Below, piece after piece: positions 29,257 through 38,350 of a stretch of DNA of 64,000 nt. Position 1 is the first letter of the stretch, and each line of letters opens with the position of its first letter. The stretch comes from Rhizobium tibeticum. GTDB lineage: Bacteria > Pseudomonadota > Alphaproteobacteria > Rhizobiales > Rhizobiaceae. The notes under the pieces are model-generated. The model saw nothing but the letters and a program-made list of their open reading frames with translations, was not told the DNA's origin and did not search any database. Location: positions 1 through 64,000 of the forward strand of contig NZ_FOCV01000001.1 in NCBI RefSeq assembly GCF_900110205.1, read 5' to 3'. The translations under genes and the position numbers were made by a program.

Positions 29257-32165
29257 CTAACAACCGCATGCTGCTCTCATCACCGGCCGGACGATTGATC
29301 GCGGTGATCGCAGCTCTCTTGCTGTCGGCCTTCATGCTAGCGGCAGGTCATGTTCAGGCAGCCGAACCGGTCAAGATCTCCCGCGACGATACCGCACTCG
29401 ATCTGACTGCTACGACGGAAATTTACGCCAATCAGGGGGAAGCCTTTCAGGTCTCGACTGCTGCCGCTGCCGATGGTATCCGCCGCCGTATTGAGGTACG
29501 TGCCAGCTCCGACAACCATCAGGGCGACTGGGCCGTATTCGCGCTCGCCAACGTCTCCGACGAGCAGCTTGAGCGCGTGATCGTAGCGCCCCACTTCCGT
29601 CTCGTGAATTCGAAGCTGTTCTGGCCGGACCTCGGCTCGCAACGCATCATCGCCATCACGCCGAGCGAAGGCTTCGCACTCGATCGGCAGCCGAGCGACG
29701 AGGCCGACGTGTTCCGCATCACGCTCAACCCCGGTGCGGTGATCACCTTCGTTGCCGAACTGACGACGCCGGAGCTGCCGCAGATCTATCTCTGGGAACC
29801 CGACGCCTACAAGGACACGATCAACGCCTTCACGCTCTACCGCGGCATCGTGCTCGGCATTGCCGGCCTGCTTGCGGTGTTCCTGACGATCCTTTTCGTG
29901 GTCAAGGGCACATCGATGCTTCCGGCAACGGCCGCGCTCGCCTGGGCGGTGCTTGGCTATATCTGCGTCGACTTCGGCTTTCTCGGCAAGCTGATCAGCA
30001 TTGCTTCGACCGACCAGCGAATATGGCGTGCCTGTGCGGAAGTCGCCCTCGCCTCCAGCTTCGTCATCTTCCTGTTTACCTACCTCAACCTCAACCGCTG
30101 GCACACGCATCTCGGTTACCTGACGCTTGCCTGGGTGCTCGGCCTGGCGCTGCTCTTCGGCGTCGCGATCTACGACCCGGCAATCGCCGCCGGCATCGCA
30201 CGCCTGTCGTTTGCGCTGACCGCGACGATGGGCCTTCTGTTGATCGTCTATCTCGGTCTCAACCGCTATGACCGCGCGATCCTGCTGGTGCCTGCCTGGG
30301 CGCTGATCCTCGTCTGGATCTTCGGAGCCTGGCTGACGATCACCGGCCGGCTCGACAACGACATTATCCAGCCGGCCCTCGGCGGCGGCCTCGTTCTCAT
30401 CGTCTTGCTGATCGGCTTTACCGTCATGCAGCACGCCTTTGCCGGCGGCGCGTTCCAGCAGGGTCTTTTTTCCGATCTGGAGCGTCAATCGCTGGCTCTG
30501 ACGGGATCGGGAGACATGGTGTGGGATTGGGATGTGGCGCGCGACCGCGTCGTCACGATCCCGGATGTTTCCGTCAAGCTCGGCCTTCCGGCCGGCGCGA
30601 TGCATGGCGCCGCCCGCAACTGGCTGCCGCGGCTCCATCCCGACGATCGCGATCGCTTCCGGGCGACGCTCGACGTCCTGCTCGAACATCGCCGCGGGCG
30701 GCTGAACCACGAATTCCGTATCCGCGCGGAAGACGGTCATTTCCATTGGCTTCTCATCCGCGCCCGGCCGGTGCTTGGCTCCAACGGCGAGATCATCCGC
30801 TGCGTCGGCACGATCGTCGACGTCACCGAACAGAAGAATTCCGTCGAGCGGCTGCTGCACGACGCGCTGCACGACAACCTGACCGGTCTGCCGAACCGCC
30901 AGCTGTTCCTCGATCGCTTGCAGTCCGTGCTTGCGCTGGCACCCGGCGGCGAGACGCTGCGCCCGACCGTGATGGTGATCGATATCGACCGCTACAAGCT
31001 GGTGAACGACACGCTCGGGATCGCCGCTGGCGACAATATCCTCATCGCGCTCACGCGCCGCCTGCGTCGTCTGCTCAAACCGCAGGATACGCTCGCCCGT
31101 CTCTCGGGCGACCAGTTCGGCCTCATCCTGACTTCCGAGCGTGATCCGACCAAGGTTGCCGACTTCGCCGATGCAATCAGCAAGGCGATCATGGTGCCGA
31201 TCAACTTCGCCAATCGCGAGATCATCCTGACGGCATCGATCGGGCTTGCCTCCTTCGTTGATCAACAGGAAAGCGCCGCTGGCATGCTCAGCGACGCGGA
31301 GCTCGCGATGTACCGCGCCAAGCGCGCCGGCGGCAATCGCGTCGAGCCGTTCCAACCAGCCTTCCGCGATTTCGGCGCCGACAGGCTGCAGCTCGAATCC
31401 GATCTTCGCCGCGCCATCGAGCGCAAGGAACTGTCGATGGTTTACCAGCCGATCGCCGGGCTGGAGGACGTGGAGATCGCTGGCTTCGAAGCCCTTATGC
31501 GATGGGAGCATCCCAAGCGCGGCAGCATCCCGCCTTCGGAGTTCATTCCGATTGCGGAGACATCCGATATCATCGACATGCTCGGGATCTTTGCTCTGGA
31601 GCAGGCGACGAACGACCTGATGGGCTGGGAAAACCAGACCGGCGAGCTGCCGATCTTCGTCTCGATCAATCTCTCCAGTGCGCAGCTGCTGAACAACGAG
31701 CTCTACGACGACGTGCGGTCGGTGCTGGCGAAGACCCATTGCGATCCTTCGCGCTTGAAGCTCGAGCTCACGGAATCCATGGTCATGGAGAACCCGGAGC
31801 AGGCACGCCTTGTGCTCGAGAAGTTGAGGGACATGGGTCTCGGCCTTGCTCTCGACGATTTCGGAACCGGCTATTCCTCGCTGGCCTACCTGACGCGCTT
31901 CCCGTTCGACACGATCAAGCTCGACAAGACGATGGTGCGCGACGCCAGCGACAAGAAGGCAACCGTGCTTCGCTCCGTGATCGCCATGGCGCGCGAACTT
32001 GATATGAAGGTCGTTGCCGAGGGGATCGAGTCGAACGAGGATGCGATCGAGCTCGCCAAGATGGGTTGTACCTTTGGGCAGAGCTATCTTTTCGGGCCGC
32101 CAATGGCATCGGAATCCGTATTGCGCTTGCTGAAGGAGCGGTTCCCGCTGACGAAACGCGCGTAA
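29253..32165 (+). CDS. Membrane PAS-GGDEF-EAL protein with degenerate GGDEF
   Basis: 970 residues. A cleavable signal (ending HVQA|AEP near 37) leads to a periplasmic sensory domain of about 150 residues (7TMR-DISM-like), then about seven membrane helices (195-425), a PAS domain (about 430-535, ending VGTIVDVTEQK), GGDEF (about 545-700) and EAL (about 720-960). The GGDEF signature is SGDQF instead of GGDEF, so cyclase activity is unlikely. EAL motifs are complete (EALMRWEHP, ELTESMVMEN, LDDFGTGYSS, KLDKTMV and AEGIES), so it is probably a c-di-GMP phosphodiesterase with a regulatory GGDEF. It is translated with the upstream GNAT gene. Confidence 0.93.
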   Translation: MTNNRMLLSSPAGRLIAVIAALLLSAFMLAAGHVQAAEPVKISRDDTALDLTATTEIYANQGEAFQVSTAAAADGIRRRIEVRASSDNHQGDWAVFALANVSDEQLERVIVAPHFRLVNSKLFWPDLGSQRIIAITPSEGFALDRQPSDEADVFRITLNPGAVITFVAELTTPELPQIYLWEPDAYKDTINAFTLYRGIVLGIAGLLAVFLTILFVVKGTSMLPATAALAWAVLGYICVDFGFLGKLISIASTDQRIWRACAEVALASSFVIFLFTYLNLNRWHTHLGYLTLAWVLGLALLFGVAIYDPAIAAGIARLSFALTATMGLLLIVYLGLNRYDRAILLVPAWALILVWIFGAWLTITGRLDNDIIQPALGGGLVLIVLLIGFTVMQHAFAGGAFQQGLFSDLERQSLALTGSGDMVWDWDVARDRVVTIPDVSVKLGLPAGAMHGAARNWLPRLHPDDRDRFRATLDVLLEHRRGRLNHEFRIRAEDGHFHWLLIRARPVLGSNGEIIRCVGTIVDVTEQKNSVERLLHDALHDNLTGLPNRQLFLDRLQSVLALAPGGETLRPTVMVIDIDRYKLVNDTLGIAAGDNILIALTRRLRRLLKPQDTLARLSGDQFGLILTSERDPTKVADFADAISKAIMVPINFANREIILTASIGLASFVDQQESAAGMLSDAELAMYRAKRAGGNRVEPFQPAFRDFGADRLQLESDLRRAIERKELSMVYQPIAGLEDVEIAGFEALMRWEHPKRGSIPPSEFIPIAETSDIIDMLGIFALEQATNDLMGWENQTGELPIFVSINLSSAQLLNNELYDDVRSVLAKTHCDPSRLKLELTESMVMENPEQARLVLEKLRDMGLGLALDDFGTGYSSLAYLTRFPFDTIKLDKTMVRDASDKKATVLRSVIAMARELDMKVVAEGIESNEDAIELAKMGCTFGQSYLFGPPMASESVLRLLKERFPLTKRA

Positions 32166-32171
32166 GCTGGT

Positions 32172-32192
32172 CGCGGCAGCTTTGCTGTCGCG
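32172..32192. terminator. Hairpin between converging genes
   Basis: CGCGGCAGC / GCTGTCGCG, a 9-bp stem with one G-U pair and a TTT loop, between the EAL gene and the convergent metallopeptidase gene. No T-run, so function is uncertain. Confidence 0.4.
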
Positions 32193-33245
32193 TCACTGGA
32201 CGAGTTGATGCACGTATTCAAGCTTGGCCACCACAGGCGGTGACAGGACGAACGGATAGGAATCCGGCTGCCCCATGCTGCGCTGGATGGCGTTGATCGC
32301 CACGCTCAGCGGAATCCAGGCGCTGACAAGCTGCTCGGCGCTGCGCGCCCGATACGGCTTGAAGTCCACCTCCGCCGCCATCTCCTCATGTCCTCGGGGA
32401 TCGATCGCAATCCCAAATGCGCGCGCCGCCTCCAGAGTGTCGACAATGTGGAGATAGTGGGCGAAACACTCGGCGAAATCCTCCCAGGGATGTGCTGCCG
32501 CATAGGCGCTGATGAAGTTTTCCTGCCACCCGAGCGGCGCGCCGTTTGCATAGTGGTTCTGCAGCGCGGTGGCGTAGTCCTGTCGCTCGTCGCCGAAGAT
32601 TTTGCGAAAGTCCTCGAGGGCATTGCGGTCGCGAACCCGTTTGTTCCAGATAAAGTGTCCGGCTTCATGACGGAAGTGACCGAGCAGCGTACGATAGGGC
32701 TCGTTCATCGACGAGCGCGCCAGTTCGCGGGTGACGCCATCGGCTTCCGCCGCACGGATCGCAACCACCCCTTCTTCGTGGCCCGTCATCGCGGCAACGA
32801 CGTTGCCGTCGCTCTGCACGGTGTCCTCGAGGAAATCGAACACCAGGCCGCCCTCTGGATCCTGCTGCCGATCCGGATGCGGAAGCTTCAGCCGCAGGAG
32901 GGAATAGAACAAGTGCCTCTGTGCCTGGCTGATGTTTCGCCAACGGTCCACGCCGTCCTGCGTGTTGGTGTTCGGTACCAATCGATTGTGGCGGCAGGCG
33001 ACGCAGAAATCGCCGTCATCCCCCTCACCGAGCAGCCAATTGCAGATATCGAGCCCCGCATTGGCACAAAAGCGGACGGATCGATCCGGGCGGCCTGCAA
33101 GCTGCCACACATCACCGTCCAGGGGCTCCAACGCATGCATGGTAAGGTCATTCGGCAGGACGCCGAGCCGATGGTTACACCGGACGCATTGACGGTTGTC
33201 GAAATGCACGACCTGGTCGCAGTTGTCGCAGGCAAACAGTCTCAT
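32193..33245 (-). CDS. Putative zinc-binding metallopeptidase with N-terminal zinc ribbon
   Basis: 350 residues. The N-terminal part has cysteine pairs Cys6/Cys9 and Cys20/Cys23 and a second set Cys60/Cys68/Cys81/Cys84 (DFCVACRHNRLVPN), i.e. one or two zinc ribbons. The C-terminal part has the zincin motif HEAGH at 193-197 (LGHFRHEAGHFIWNKRV) followed by the acidic PWEDFAECFAHYLH helix, which supplies further ligands. It matches the uncharacterised 'putative zinc-binding metallopeptidase' family (PF15887-type). No signal peptide, so cytoplasmic. The substrate is unknown. Confidence 0.88.
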   Translation of the reverse strand: MRLFACDNCDQVVHFDNRQCVRCNHRLGVLPNDLTMHALEPLDGDVWQLAGRPDRSVRFCANAGLDICNWLLGEGDDGDFCVACRHNRLVPNTNTQDGVDRWRNISQAQRHLFYSLLRLKLPHPDRQQDPEGGLVFDFLEDTVQSDGNVVAAMTGHEEGVVAIRAAEADGVTRELARSSMNEPYRTLLGHFRHEAGHFIWNKRVRDRNALEDFRKIFGDERQDYATALQNHYANGAPLGWQENFISAYAAAHPWEDFAECFAHYLHIVDTLEAARAFGIAIDPRGHEEMAAEVDFKPYRARSAEQLVSAWIPLSVAINAIQRSMGQPDSYPFVLSPPVVAKLEYVHQLVQ

Positions 33246-33383
33246 CGCGGTCCTCGCCTATATCATCATCGAAAAAGCCCGCGAGGCGGAACGCAGCGGG
33301 CGTGTTCGACTGTCGTCAGGCGGCGTTCAAAGCTCAGGCTTGCTGCGCCGGGCGCCAGGAGAAAATGCGCTCGTTGCCGCGGA

Positions 33384-33989
33384 TTATGCGTGGCCTGCTT
33401 CGGCCGAAAGCATGGCAGCATTGATGCCCATGGTGGCCAGCGCGCGCTCGTACTTGTCGTCGAGGCCGCGATCGAAGATCAGTTCCTCGTTCGCCGGGCA
33501 TGTGAGCCAGCCATTGTTTCCGACTTCGGCCTCCAGCTGGCCGGCGCCCCAGCCGGCATAGCCGAGCAGCATGGTGGCCCGCTTCGGTCCCTTGCCCTTG
33601 GAGATCGCCCGAATGATGTCGAGCGTCGCCGTCATGCAGATATCGTCGCTGACCGGAATGCTGGAATCGCACAGATAGTCGTCGGAGTGCAGCACGAAGC
33701 CGCGGCCGCTCTCCACCGGCCCACCGGTCTGGATTGGGCAGTCGCGCGCATGAGCGGGAAGTACGATCGCCTCATCATCTTTGATCATTTCGAGATGCAG
33801 GAGAACATCGGTAAAGGTCAGGTTCTGAGGGCGGTTTATCACAAACCCCATCGCGCCGGCATCAGAATGGGCGCAGATGTAGATTACCGTGCGGGCGAAG
33901 TTGCGATCCTCCATGGCCGGCATGGCAATGAGGAACTGGCCATCGAAGAAGCCACGTTCGCGTCTGTTTTTCAGGGTTGCTAAGGACAT
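33384..33989 (-). CDS. YqgE/AlgH-family protein
   Basis: 201 residues with DUF179 landmarks: [58 protein letters not shown] and [21 protein letters not shown]. The start at 33989 is fixed by an AGGAGG site eight bases upstream. The family is widespread; the fold is known but the function is not. Single gene, between the metallopeptidase and the divergent DsbD-like gene. Confidence 0.93.
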   Translation of the reverse strand: MSLATLKNRRERGFFDGQFLIAMPAMEDRNFARTVIYICAHSDAGAMGFVINRPQNLTFTDVLLHLEMIKDDEAIVLPAHARDCPIQTGGPVESGRGFVLHSDDYLCDSSIPVSDDICMTATLDIIRAISKGKGPKRATMLLGYAGWGAGQLEAEVGNNGWLTCPANEELIFDRGLDDKYERALATMGINAAMLSAEAGHA

Positions 33990-34129
33990 TATTCCTCCTG
34001 CTGCCAGACCGCACGAGGCCCCGACACCATGAGCATGAGCCAATGTCACAGATCAATCAACTGAAAATGAAAGCTTGAACGATGGTGAGTTCTAGCCGAG
34101 CATGGGGATTTTCAATAAACGGTTGATCC

Positions 34130-34966
34130 ATGAAGACTATTTCACTCGCCGTTCGCCAACTCTGGCCCGCCTCGTGCCTGCTTGTGGCCATGCTGCAGCT
34201 TTCCCAGTCAGCGCGGGCGGAGACGAGCGCTTGGGCCGACAATGAAGGCGGTCGGATGCGGCTGATCGCGCTTCCGCCCGACGAAAGCGGGACGATACGC
34301 GCCGGACTGCAGATCGAGCCTAAGCCAGGCTGGATCACCTATTGGCGCGAGCCCGGGAACAGCGGCATTCCGCCGCAAGTCACCTTGTCGTCCGTGGGTG
34401 TTTCCCTTGACAGGATGAGCTATCCGATCCCGAAACATATCGTCGATGGAAAGGTCGACGAGGTCGCCTACGACGCGTCGGTGACGTTCCCGCTGCAGCT
34501 GACGGCGAAAAACCCCGCTGTCCGCGAGCTCAAGGCGAATGCCTTCATCGGCATCTGCAAGGAAATCTGTATCCCCTTTCAAGCCGAGTTGTCGCTGACC
34601 CTTGAGCCATCGGCGCAATCGCGCCCGACCGAGGAGGCAATTCTCAGGGACGCCGATTCTACCTTGCCGGAAGCCGCCTCTTCCGAATTCAAAGTCGACC
34701 ACCACGAGCTGTCGACCGACATGAAGGAACTCTCCCTCAACATTACCCTGCCGGAGAGCGGCGAGAGCGCACCTGAGGTGATCGTGGCGGGCCCGAGCGG
34801 GTACGTCTTTACCAGGCAGATGGCCACCCACCGCGACGGCAAAAGCTTTGCGACAACGCTTTCCGTTGGCAAGCTTCCCAAGGGATACGATGTCCATGGA
34901 AAGACATGGAGCGCACTCATCATCGACGGAGCGCGCGCCATCGAGGCACCGCTTGCCTTTGAGTGA
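34130..34966 (+). CDS. DsbD N-terminal-domain-like periplasmic protein
   Basis: 278 residues with a signal peptide (…LSQSARA|ETS at 30). The body matches the periplasmic DsbD-alpha/DsbC-interacting domain: GLQIEPKPGWITYWREPGNSGIPP, then AFIGICKEICIPFQAE with Cys143 and Cys147 as the redox pair. The transmembrane and thioredoxin parts of full DsbD are absent, so it would need a separate membrane partner that is not in this window. It probably passes electrons to periplasmic disulfides. The peroxiredoxin gene follows 69 bases later on the same strand. Confidence 0.85.
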   Translation: MKTISLAVRQLWPASCLLVAMLQLSQSARAETSAWADNEGGRMRLIALPPDESGTIRAGLQIEPKPGWITYWREPGNSGIPPQVTLSSVGVSLDRMSYPIPKHIVDGKVDEVAYDASVTFPLQLTAKNPAVRELKANAFIGICKEICIPFQAELSLTLEPSAQSRPTEEAILRDADSTLPEAASSEFKVDHHELSTDMKELSLNITLPESGESAPEVIVAGPSGYVFTRQMATHRDGKSFATTLSVGKLPKGYDVHGKTWSALIIDGARAIEAPLAFE

Positions 34967-35035
34967 TCGCGTTCTATAGTCGCGCCCAAATCGCGGTATT
35001 TGCGCCGCCTGAGTAGACATGACAAGGAGACGACC

Positions 35036-35521
35036 ATGACCATCGCAATCGGCGACAAGCTTCCTACGGCCACCTTCAAGGAAAAGACGTCGGATGGCCC
35101 GGTCGAAATCACGACGGAGCAACTCTTCAAGGGCAAGCGCGTTGTCCTCTTTGCGGTCCCTGGCGCGTTTACGCCCACCTGCTCGCTGAACCATCTGCCG
35201 GGTTATCTGGAGAACCGCGATACCATTCTTTCCAGGGGCGTTGATGACATCGCCGTCGTCGCCGTCAACGATTGGCACGTGATGGGGGCCTGGGCTCAGT
35301 CCTCCGGCGGCATGGGCAAGATCCACTTCCTTGCCGACTGGGATGCAGGTTTTACCAAAGCCCTCGGTCTCGACACCGATCTTTCGACCGGCGGCCTTGG
35401 CGTGCGATCAAAGCGCTACTCCATGCTGGTCGAGGACGGCGTCGTGAAATCGCTGAACATCGAAGAGAGCCCCGGTCAGGCCACCGTTTCCGGCGCCGCG
35501 ACCATGCTGGGGCAACTGTAA
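35036..35521 (+). CDS. Peroxiredoxin (Prx5 / AhpE-like redoxin family)
   Basis: 161-residue cytoplasmic peroxidase reducing hydroperoxides. The peroxidatic Cys49 lies in VPGAFTPTCS, the Prx5 signature. The rest (VAVNDWHVMGAWAQSSGG, ADWDAGFTKALGLDTDLS and YSMLVEDGVV) follows family order. The ATG at 35036 has AAGGAGACG upstream and is preferred over 35000. A strong terminator follows, so it ends a unit that may include the DsbD-like gene. Confidence 0.93.
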   Translation: MTIAIGDKLPTATFKEKTSDGPVEITTEQLFKGKRVVLFAVPGAFTPTCSLNHLPGYLENRDTILSRGVDDIAVVAVNDWHVMGAWAQSSGGMGKIHFLADWDAGFTKALGLDTDLSTGGLGVRSKRYSMLVEDGVVKSLNIEESPGQATVSGAATMLGQL

Positions 35522-35543
35522 GCCTTCGCATCTCGATCATCAG

Positions 35544-35569
35544 AAAGCGGCCCTGCGGCCGCTTTTTTT
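35544..35569 (+). terminator. Rho-independent terminator after peroxiredoxin
   Basis: Stem AAAGCGGCC / GGCCGCTTT with CTGC loop, followed by a run of T. Confidence 0.9.
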
Positions 35570-35614
35570 GTTTTCACATCTAAGATCGACCATCGCCACC
35601 TTTTCGCCTTAATC

Positions 35615-35642
35615 GTTATAACATAACTGTAATGTTATTACA
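35615..35642. promoter_or_regulatory. Candidate zinc-responsive (Zur-like) operator before the azt operon
   Basis: In an AT-rich patch of otherwise GC-rich DNA lie the palindrome GTTATAAC (35615-35622) and the dyad TGTAAT-GTT-ATTACA (35628-35642). Zur sites in rhizobia are AT-rich dyads with GTTATA/TATAAC-like cores, so binding by Zur is a reasonable inference. The site sits 12 bases before the first small ORF, where it could block transcription. Confidence 0.5.
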
Positions 35643-35654
35643 TTTTGGTGCGAT

Positions 35655-35789
35655 ATGCGTTTCTCAAAGAATCGAGATCATATTCCGGCGGGGCTGATGG
35701 AGCTTTCTGCCGTGCGTCGTATCTTCTACGTCGCGTTGATCAGCCTCCCGCTCTTTGCGGCGATCCACTGGGCGACGCTGCTGCCATGA
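35655..35789 (+). CDS. 44-residue single-pass membrane peptide leading the azt operon
   Basis: A short frame starting at ATG 35655: basic N-terminus (MRFSKNRDHIPAGLMEL), then one hydrophobic segment (FYVALISLPLFAAIHWATLL) and stop. Its stop codon overlaps the ATG of aztA (ATGA), a translational coupling that supports real translation. An internal ATG at 35697 with GGGG upstream would give a 30-residue version still containing the membrane segment. No family is known to me. It may assist or regulate the transporter, or only couple translation. Confidence 0.55.
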   Translation: MRFSKNRDHIPAGLMELSAVRRIFYVALISLPLFAAIHWATLLP

Positions 35790-36526
35790 GCACCGCCGCG
35801 ATCGAACTTGTGGATCTGACCGTCGCCTACGAGCGGCATCCCGCCGTCCATCACGTCTCCGGAACGATTGCGGCTGGAAGCCTGACCGCGATCGCCGGCC
35901 CGAATGGAGCCGGCAAATCCAGCCTGCTGAAGGCCATCATCGGTGAACTTCGTCCCACCTCGGGGATGGTCAGGCACGAGTTGAAGCGCACCGATTTCGG
36001 CTACCTGCCACAAGCTGCCGACATCAACCGCCGGTTCCCGATTTCGGTGCTCGACACGGTCCTGTTGGGATCCTGGCGGCAAACTGGAGCCTTCGGCTGC
36101 GTCGTACCGGCGGCGCGAAACAGAGCGCACGAGGCGCTTGGCGTGGTCGGACTGGAAGGCTTCGAGAGGCGCAGCATTGGGTCCCTCTCTGCCGGCCAGT
36201 TTCAGCGCGTTCTGTTTGCGCGACTTCTCCTGCAGGATGCCAGCGTCATTCTTCTCGACGAGCCGTTCACCGCCATCGATGCTCGCACGACGCGGGATCT
36301 GCTGGACATCGTCGCACGCTGGCACGCCGAAGGGCGCACGGTACTCGCCGTCCTTCATGATTTCGAGCAAGTCCGGGCGCATTTTCCGCAAACGCTCCTG
36401 CTTGCGCGCGAAACCATCGGCTGGGGCGCGACGGCAGACGTGATGTCTCCCCTCAACCTTCGCAAAGCGCGTGCCATGGCCGAGCGGTGGGACGAAAGCG
36501 CCGGCATGTGCGAGCCCGCAGCATGA
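35786..36526 (+). CDS. aztA: Zinc ABC transporter ATPase, AztA-like
   Basis: 246-residue ATPase of a metal importer. Walker A GPNGAGKS at 38-45, signature LSAGQFQRVLFARLLL, Walker B VILLDEPFTAID. The segments YERHPAVHHVSG, GYLPQAADINRRFPISVLDTV and LLGSWRQTGAFG are characteristic of AztA rather than ZnuC, as I recall the family. Starts and stops overlap neighbours on both sides (ATGA with the small leader ORF and with aztB), showing a tight operon. Inner face of the cytoplasmic membrane. Confidence 0.9.
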   Translation: MSTAAIELVDLTVAYERHPAVHHVSGTIAAGSLTAIAGPNGAGKSSLLKAIIGELRPTSGMVRHELKRTDFGYLPQAADINRRFPISVLDTVLLGSWRQTGAFGCVVPAARNRAHEALGVVGLEGFERRSIGSLSAGQFQRVLFARLLLQDASVILLDEPFTAIDARTTRDLLDIVARWHAEGRTVLAVLHDFEQVRAHFPQTLLLARETIGWGATADVMSPLNLRKARAMAERWDESAGMCEPAA

Positions 36527-37395
36527 CGGCTTATGATCTCCTTTTCGCGCCCTTCGCCGACTACGGCTTCATGCGCCGCGCGCTTGTCGCCTGCCTGTGC
36601 CTGGGACTTGGCTCCGGTCCGATCGGGGTCTTCCTGATGTTGCGGCGCATGAGTCTCGTCGGCGATGCGATGAGCCATGCCGTGCTGCCTGGCGCCGCCA
36701 TCGGCTATCTTGTTGCCGGCTCGCTCTCGCTGACGGCAATGGGCCTCGGCGGGCTCGTTGCCGGGCTTTCGGTTGCAGTCCTGTCGGGCATGGTCAGCCG
36801 CGTGACCTCCTTGCAAGAGGATGCGAGCTTCGCCAGTTTCTACCTGTCCTCGCTGGCGCTCGGCGTCCTCATCGTTTCGTTGCGCGGTTCGAATATCGAC
36901 CTGTTGCACGTCCTCTTCGGCACCATCCTCGCAATCGACAGTCCGGCCCTTTATGAGATCGGCGCCATCAGCACGGTGACACTGGCCGTGCTCGCGATCA
37001 TCTACAGGCCGCTGGTCGCGGAATGCTTCGATCCCGGTTTCCTTAGGGCCATCGGCGGGCGCGGACCGATCTATCACTTTCTCTTCCTGCTGTTGGTCGT
37101 GCTTAATCTGGTCGCCAGTTTCCAAGCCTTGGGGACGCTGATGGCGGTCGGCCTGATGATGCTACCGTCGGCGATCGCACAACTCTGGTCACGCAAGCTC
37201 CCGTCCATGATGGCGATTGCGGCTGCGAGCGCAACTGCCGCAGGCTATCTCGGGCTCGTCGCCTCCTACCATCTCGAACTCGCGTCCGGACCGACGATCA
37301 TCATGACGGCGGCGCTGATCTACGGCCTTTCGATTTTCCTCGCCCCGTCGGGCCTCGCCCGGCGGTATTTCCCTCGCCCGCACCTGAAGGGCTGA
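36523..37395 (+). CDS. aztB: Zinc ABC transporter permease, AztB-like
   Basis: 290-residue ABC-3-type membrane protein with about eight hydrophobic helices. The N-terminal YDLLFAPFADYGFMRRALVA and the conserved MLRRMSLVGDAMSHAVLPGAAIGYL are typical of metal permeases. ATG 36523 overlaps the aztA stop. It forms the membrane channel with AztA and receives zinc from the binding protein. Confidence 0.92.
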   Translation: MTAYDLLFAPFADYGFMRRALVACLCLGLGSGPIGVFLMLRRMSLVGDAMSHAVLPGAAIGYLVAGSLSLTAMGLGGLVAGLSVAVLSGMVSRVTSLQEDASFASFYLSSLALGVLIVSLRGSNIDLLHVLFGTILAIDSPALYEIGAISTVTLAVLAIIYRPLVAECFDPGFLRAIGGRGPIYHFLFLLLVVLNLVASFQALGTLMAVGLMMLPSAIAQLWSRKLPSMMAIAAASATAAGYLGLVASYHLELASGPTIIMTAALIYGLSIFLAPSGLARRYFPRPHLKG

Positions 37396-37413
37396 TAACC
37401 CCGGAGACTTTGC

Positions 37414-38313
37414 ATGATTTCCCGCAAACTGCTTCTCTCAGTGATGATCCCGGCGCTGGTGGCGCTGTCGACGACGTCGGCTTCCGCCGCGCCGCTGAAG
37501 GTCGTCGCCTCCTTCACCGTGCTTGCCGACGTGGTCCACCAAGTCGGTGGCGACCACGTAACGGTCACGAGCCTCGTCGGCCCGAACGGCGATCCCCATG
37601 AGTTTGAACCATCGCCAAGCGACGCGAAGAACCTCAATGTGGCACAGATCGCTTTCGTCAGCGGCGATGGTCTGGAGGCCTGGATGGATCGCTTGATCAG
37701 CGCCTCAGGCTACAAGGGCAAGCCGGTCGTCGTCTCAGACGGGATAAAGTTCCGGACCATGGACGAGGATGGGCAAACCGTGACCGATACGCATGTCTGG
37801 AACAGCCCCGTCAATGTCAAGGTCTGGGTCGCCAACATCGAGCAAGCGCTTGCGAAGGCAGCTCCGGCAGATGCGGCGGCGTTCAAAACCAATGCCGAGA
37901 CCTTCATGAAGAAGCTCGATGCGCTCGATGCCTACGCGCATTCGAAACTCGGAAAGATCGCGCTGGACCATCGCAAGGTCCTGACCAGCCACGACGCCTT
38001 CGGCTATTTCGGGCGTGAATACGGCGTGCAGTTCCTCGCGCCGATCGGCGTATCGACGGAGAGCGAAGCCTCGGCCGCCGAGATCGCCAAGCTGATCGAA
38101 CAGATCAGGGCCGAGCACGTGAAGACGTACTTCTTCGAGAACTCCAACGACCCGCGTCTCGTCAGGCAGATTGCCAAGGCGACAGGCGCCGAGCCCGGTG
38201 GCGAGCTCTATGTCGAATCTCTTTCCGACGCCGAAGGACCTGCATCAACCTACGAAAAGATGTTCCGCTATAATGTCGACCAACTCGTGGCGGCCATGGC
38301 AAAGGCCAGTTGA
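37414..38313 (+). CDS. aztC: Zinc ABC transporter substrate-binding protein, AztC-like
   Basis: 299 residues, signal peptide ending TSASA|AP (25). Cluster A-I metal-binding protein: GPNGDPHEFEPSPSD with His62, THVWNSPVNVKVWVANI with a second His, TSHDAFGYFGREYGVQFLAP with the third His, and an acidic C-terminal ligand region (VESLSDAEGPASTYEKMF). There is no long His-rich loop as in ZnuA. It captures zinc in the periplasm for AztAB. The periplasmic chaperone gene aztD, known next to aztC in some bacteria, is not present downstream. Confidence 0.9.
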   Translation: MISRKLLLSVMIPALVALSTTSASAAPLKVVASFTVLADVVHQVGGDHVTVTSLVGPNGDPHEFEPSPSDAKNLNVAQIAFVSGDGLEAWMDRLISASGYKGKPVVVSDGIKFRTMDEDGQTVTDTHVWNSPVNVKVWVANIEQALAKAAPADAAAFKTNAETFMKKLDALDAYAHSKLGKIALDHRKVLTSHDAFGYFGREYGVQFLAPIGVSTESEASAAEIAKLIEQIRAEHVKTYFFENSNDPRLVRQIAKATGAEPGGELYVESLSDAEGPASTYEKMFRYNVDQLVAAMAKAS

Positions 38314-38322
38314 CGGCAAACA

Positions 38323-38348
38323 CCGGGTCGCGCAAAGACGCGGCCCGG
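38323..38348. terminator. Hairpin between aztC and the Dabb gene
   Basis: CCGGGTCGCG / CGCGGCCCGG, a 10-bp stem with one G-T pair and a CAAAGA loop, between converging genes. No T-run; possible shared terminator. Confidence 0.5.
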
Positions 38349-38350
38349 CC

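Noticed and set aside
29337..31739. 800-codon minus-strand frame opposite the EAL gene
   Set aside because: Antisense shadow of a gene with clear PAS, GGDEF-like and EAL motifs.
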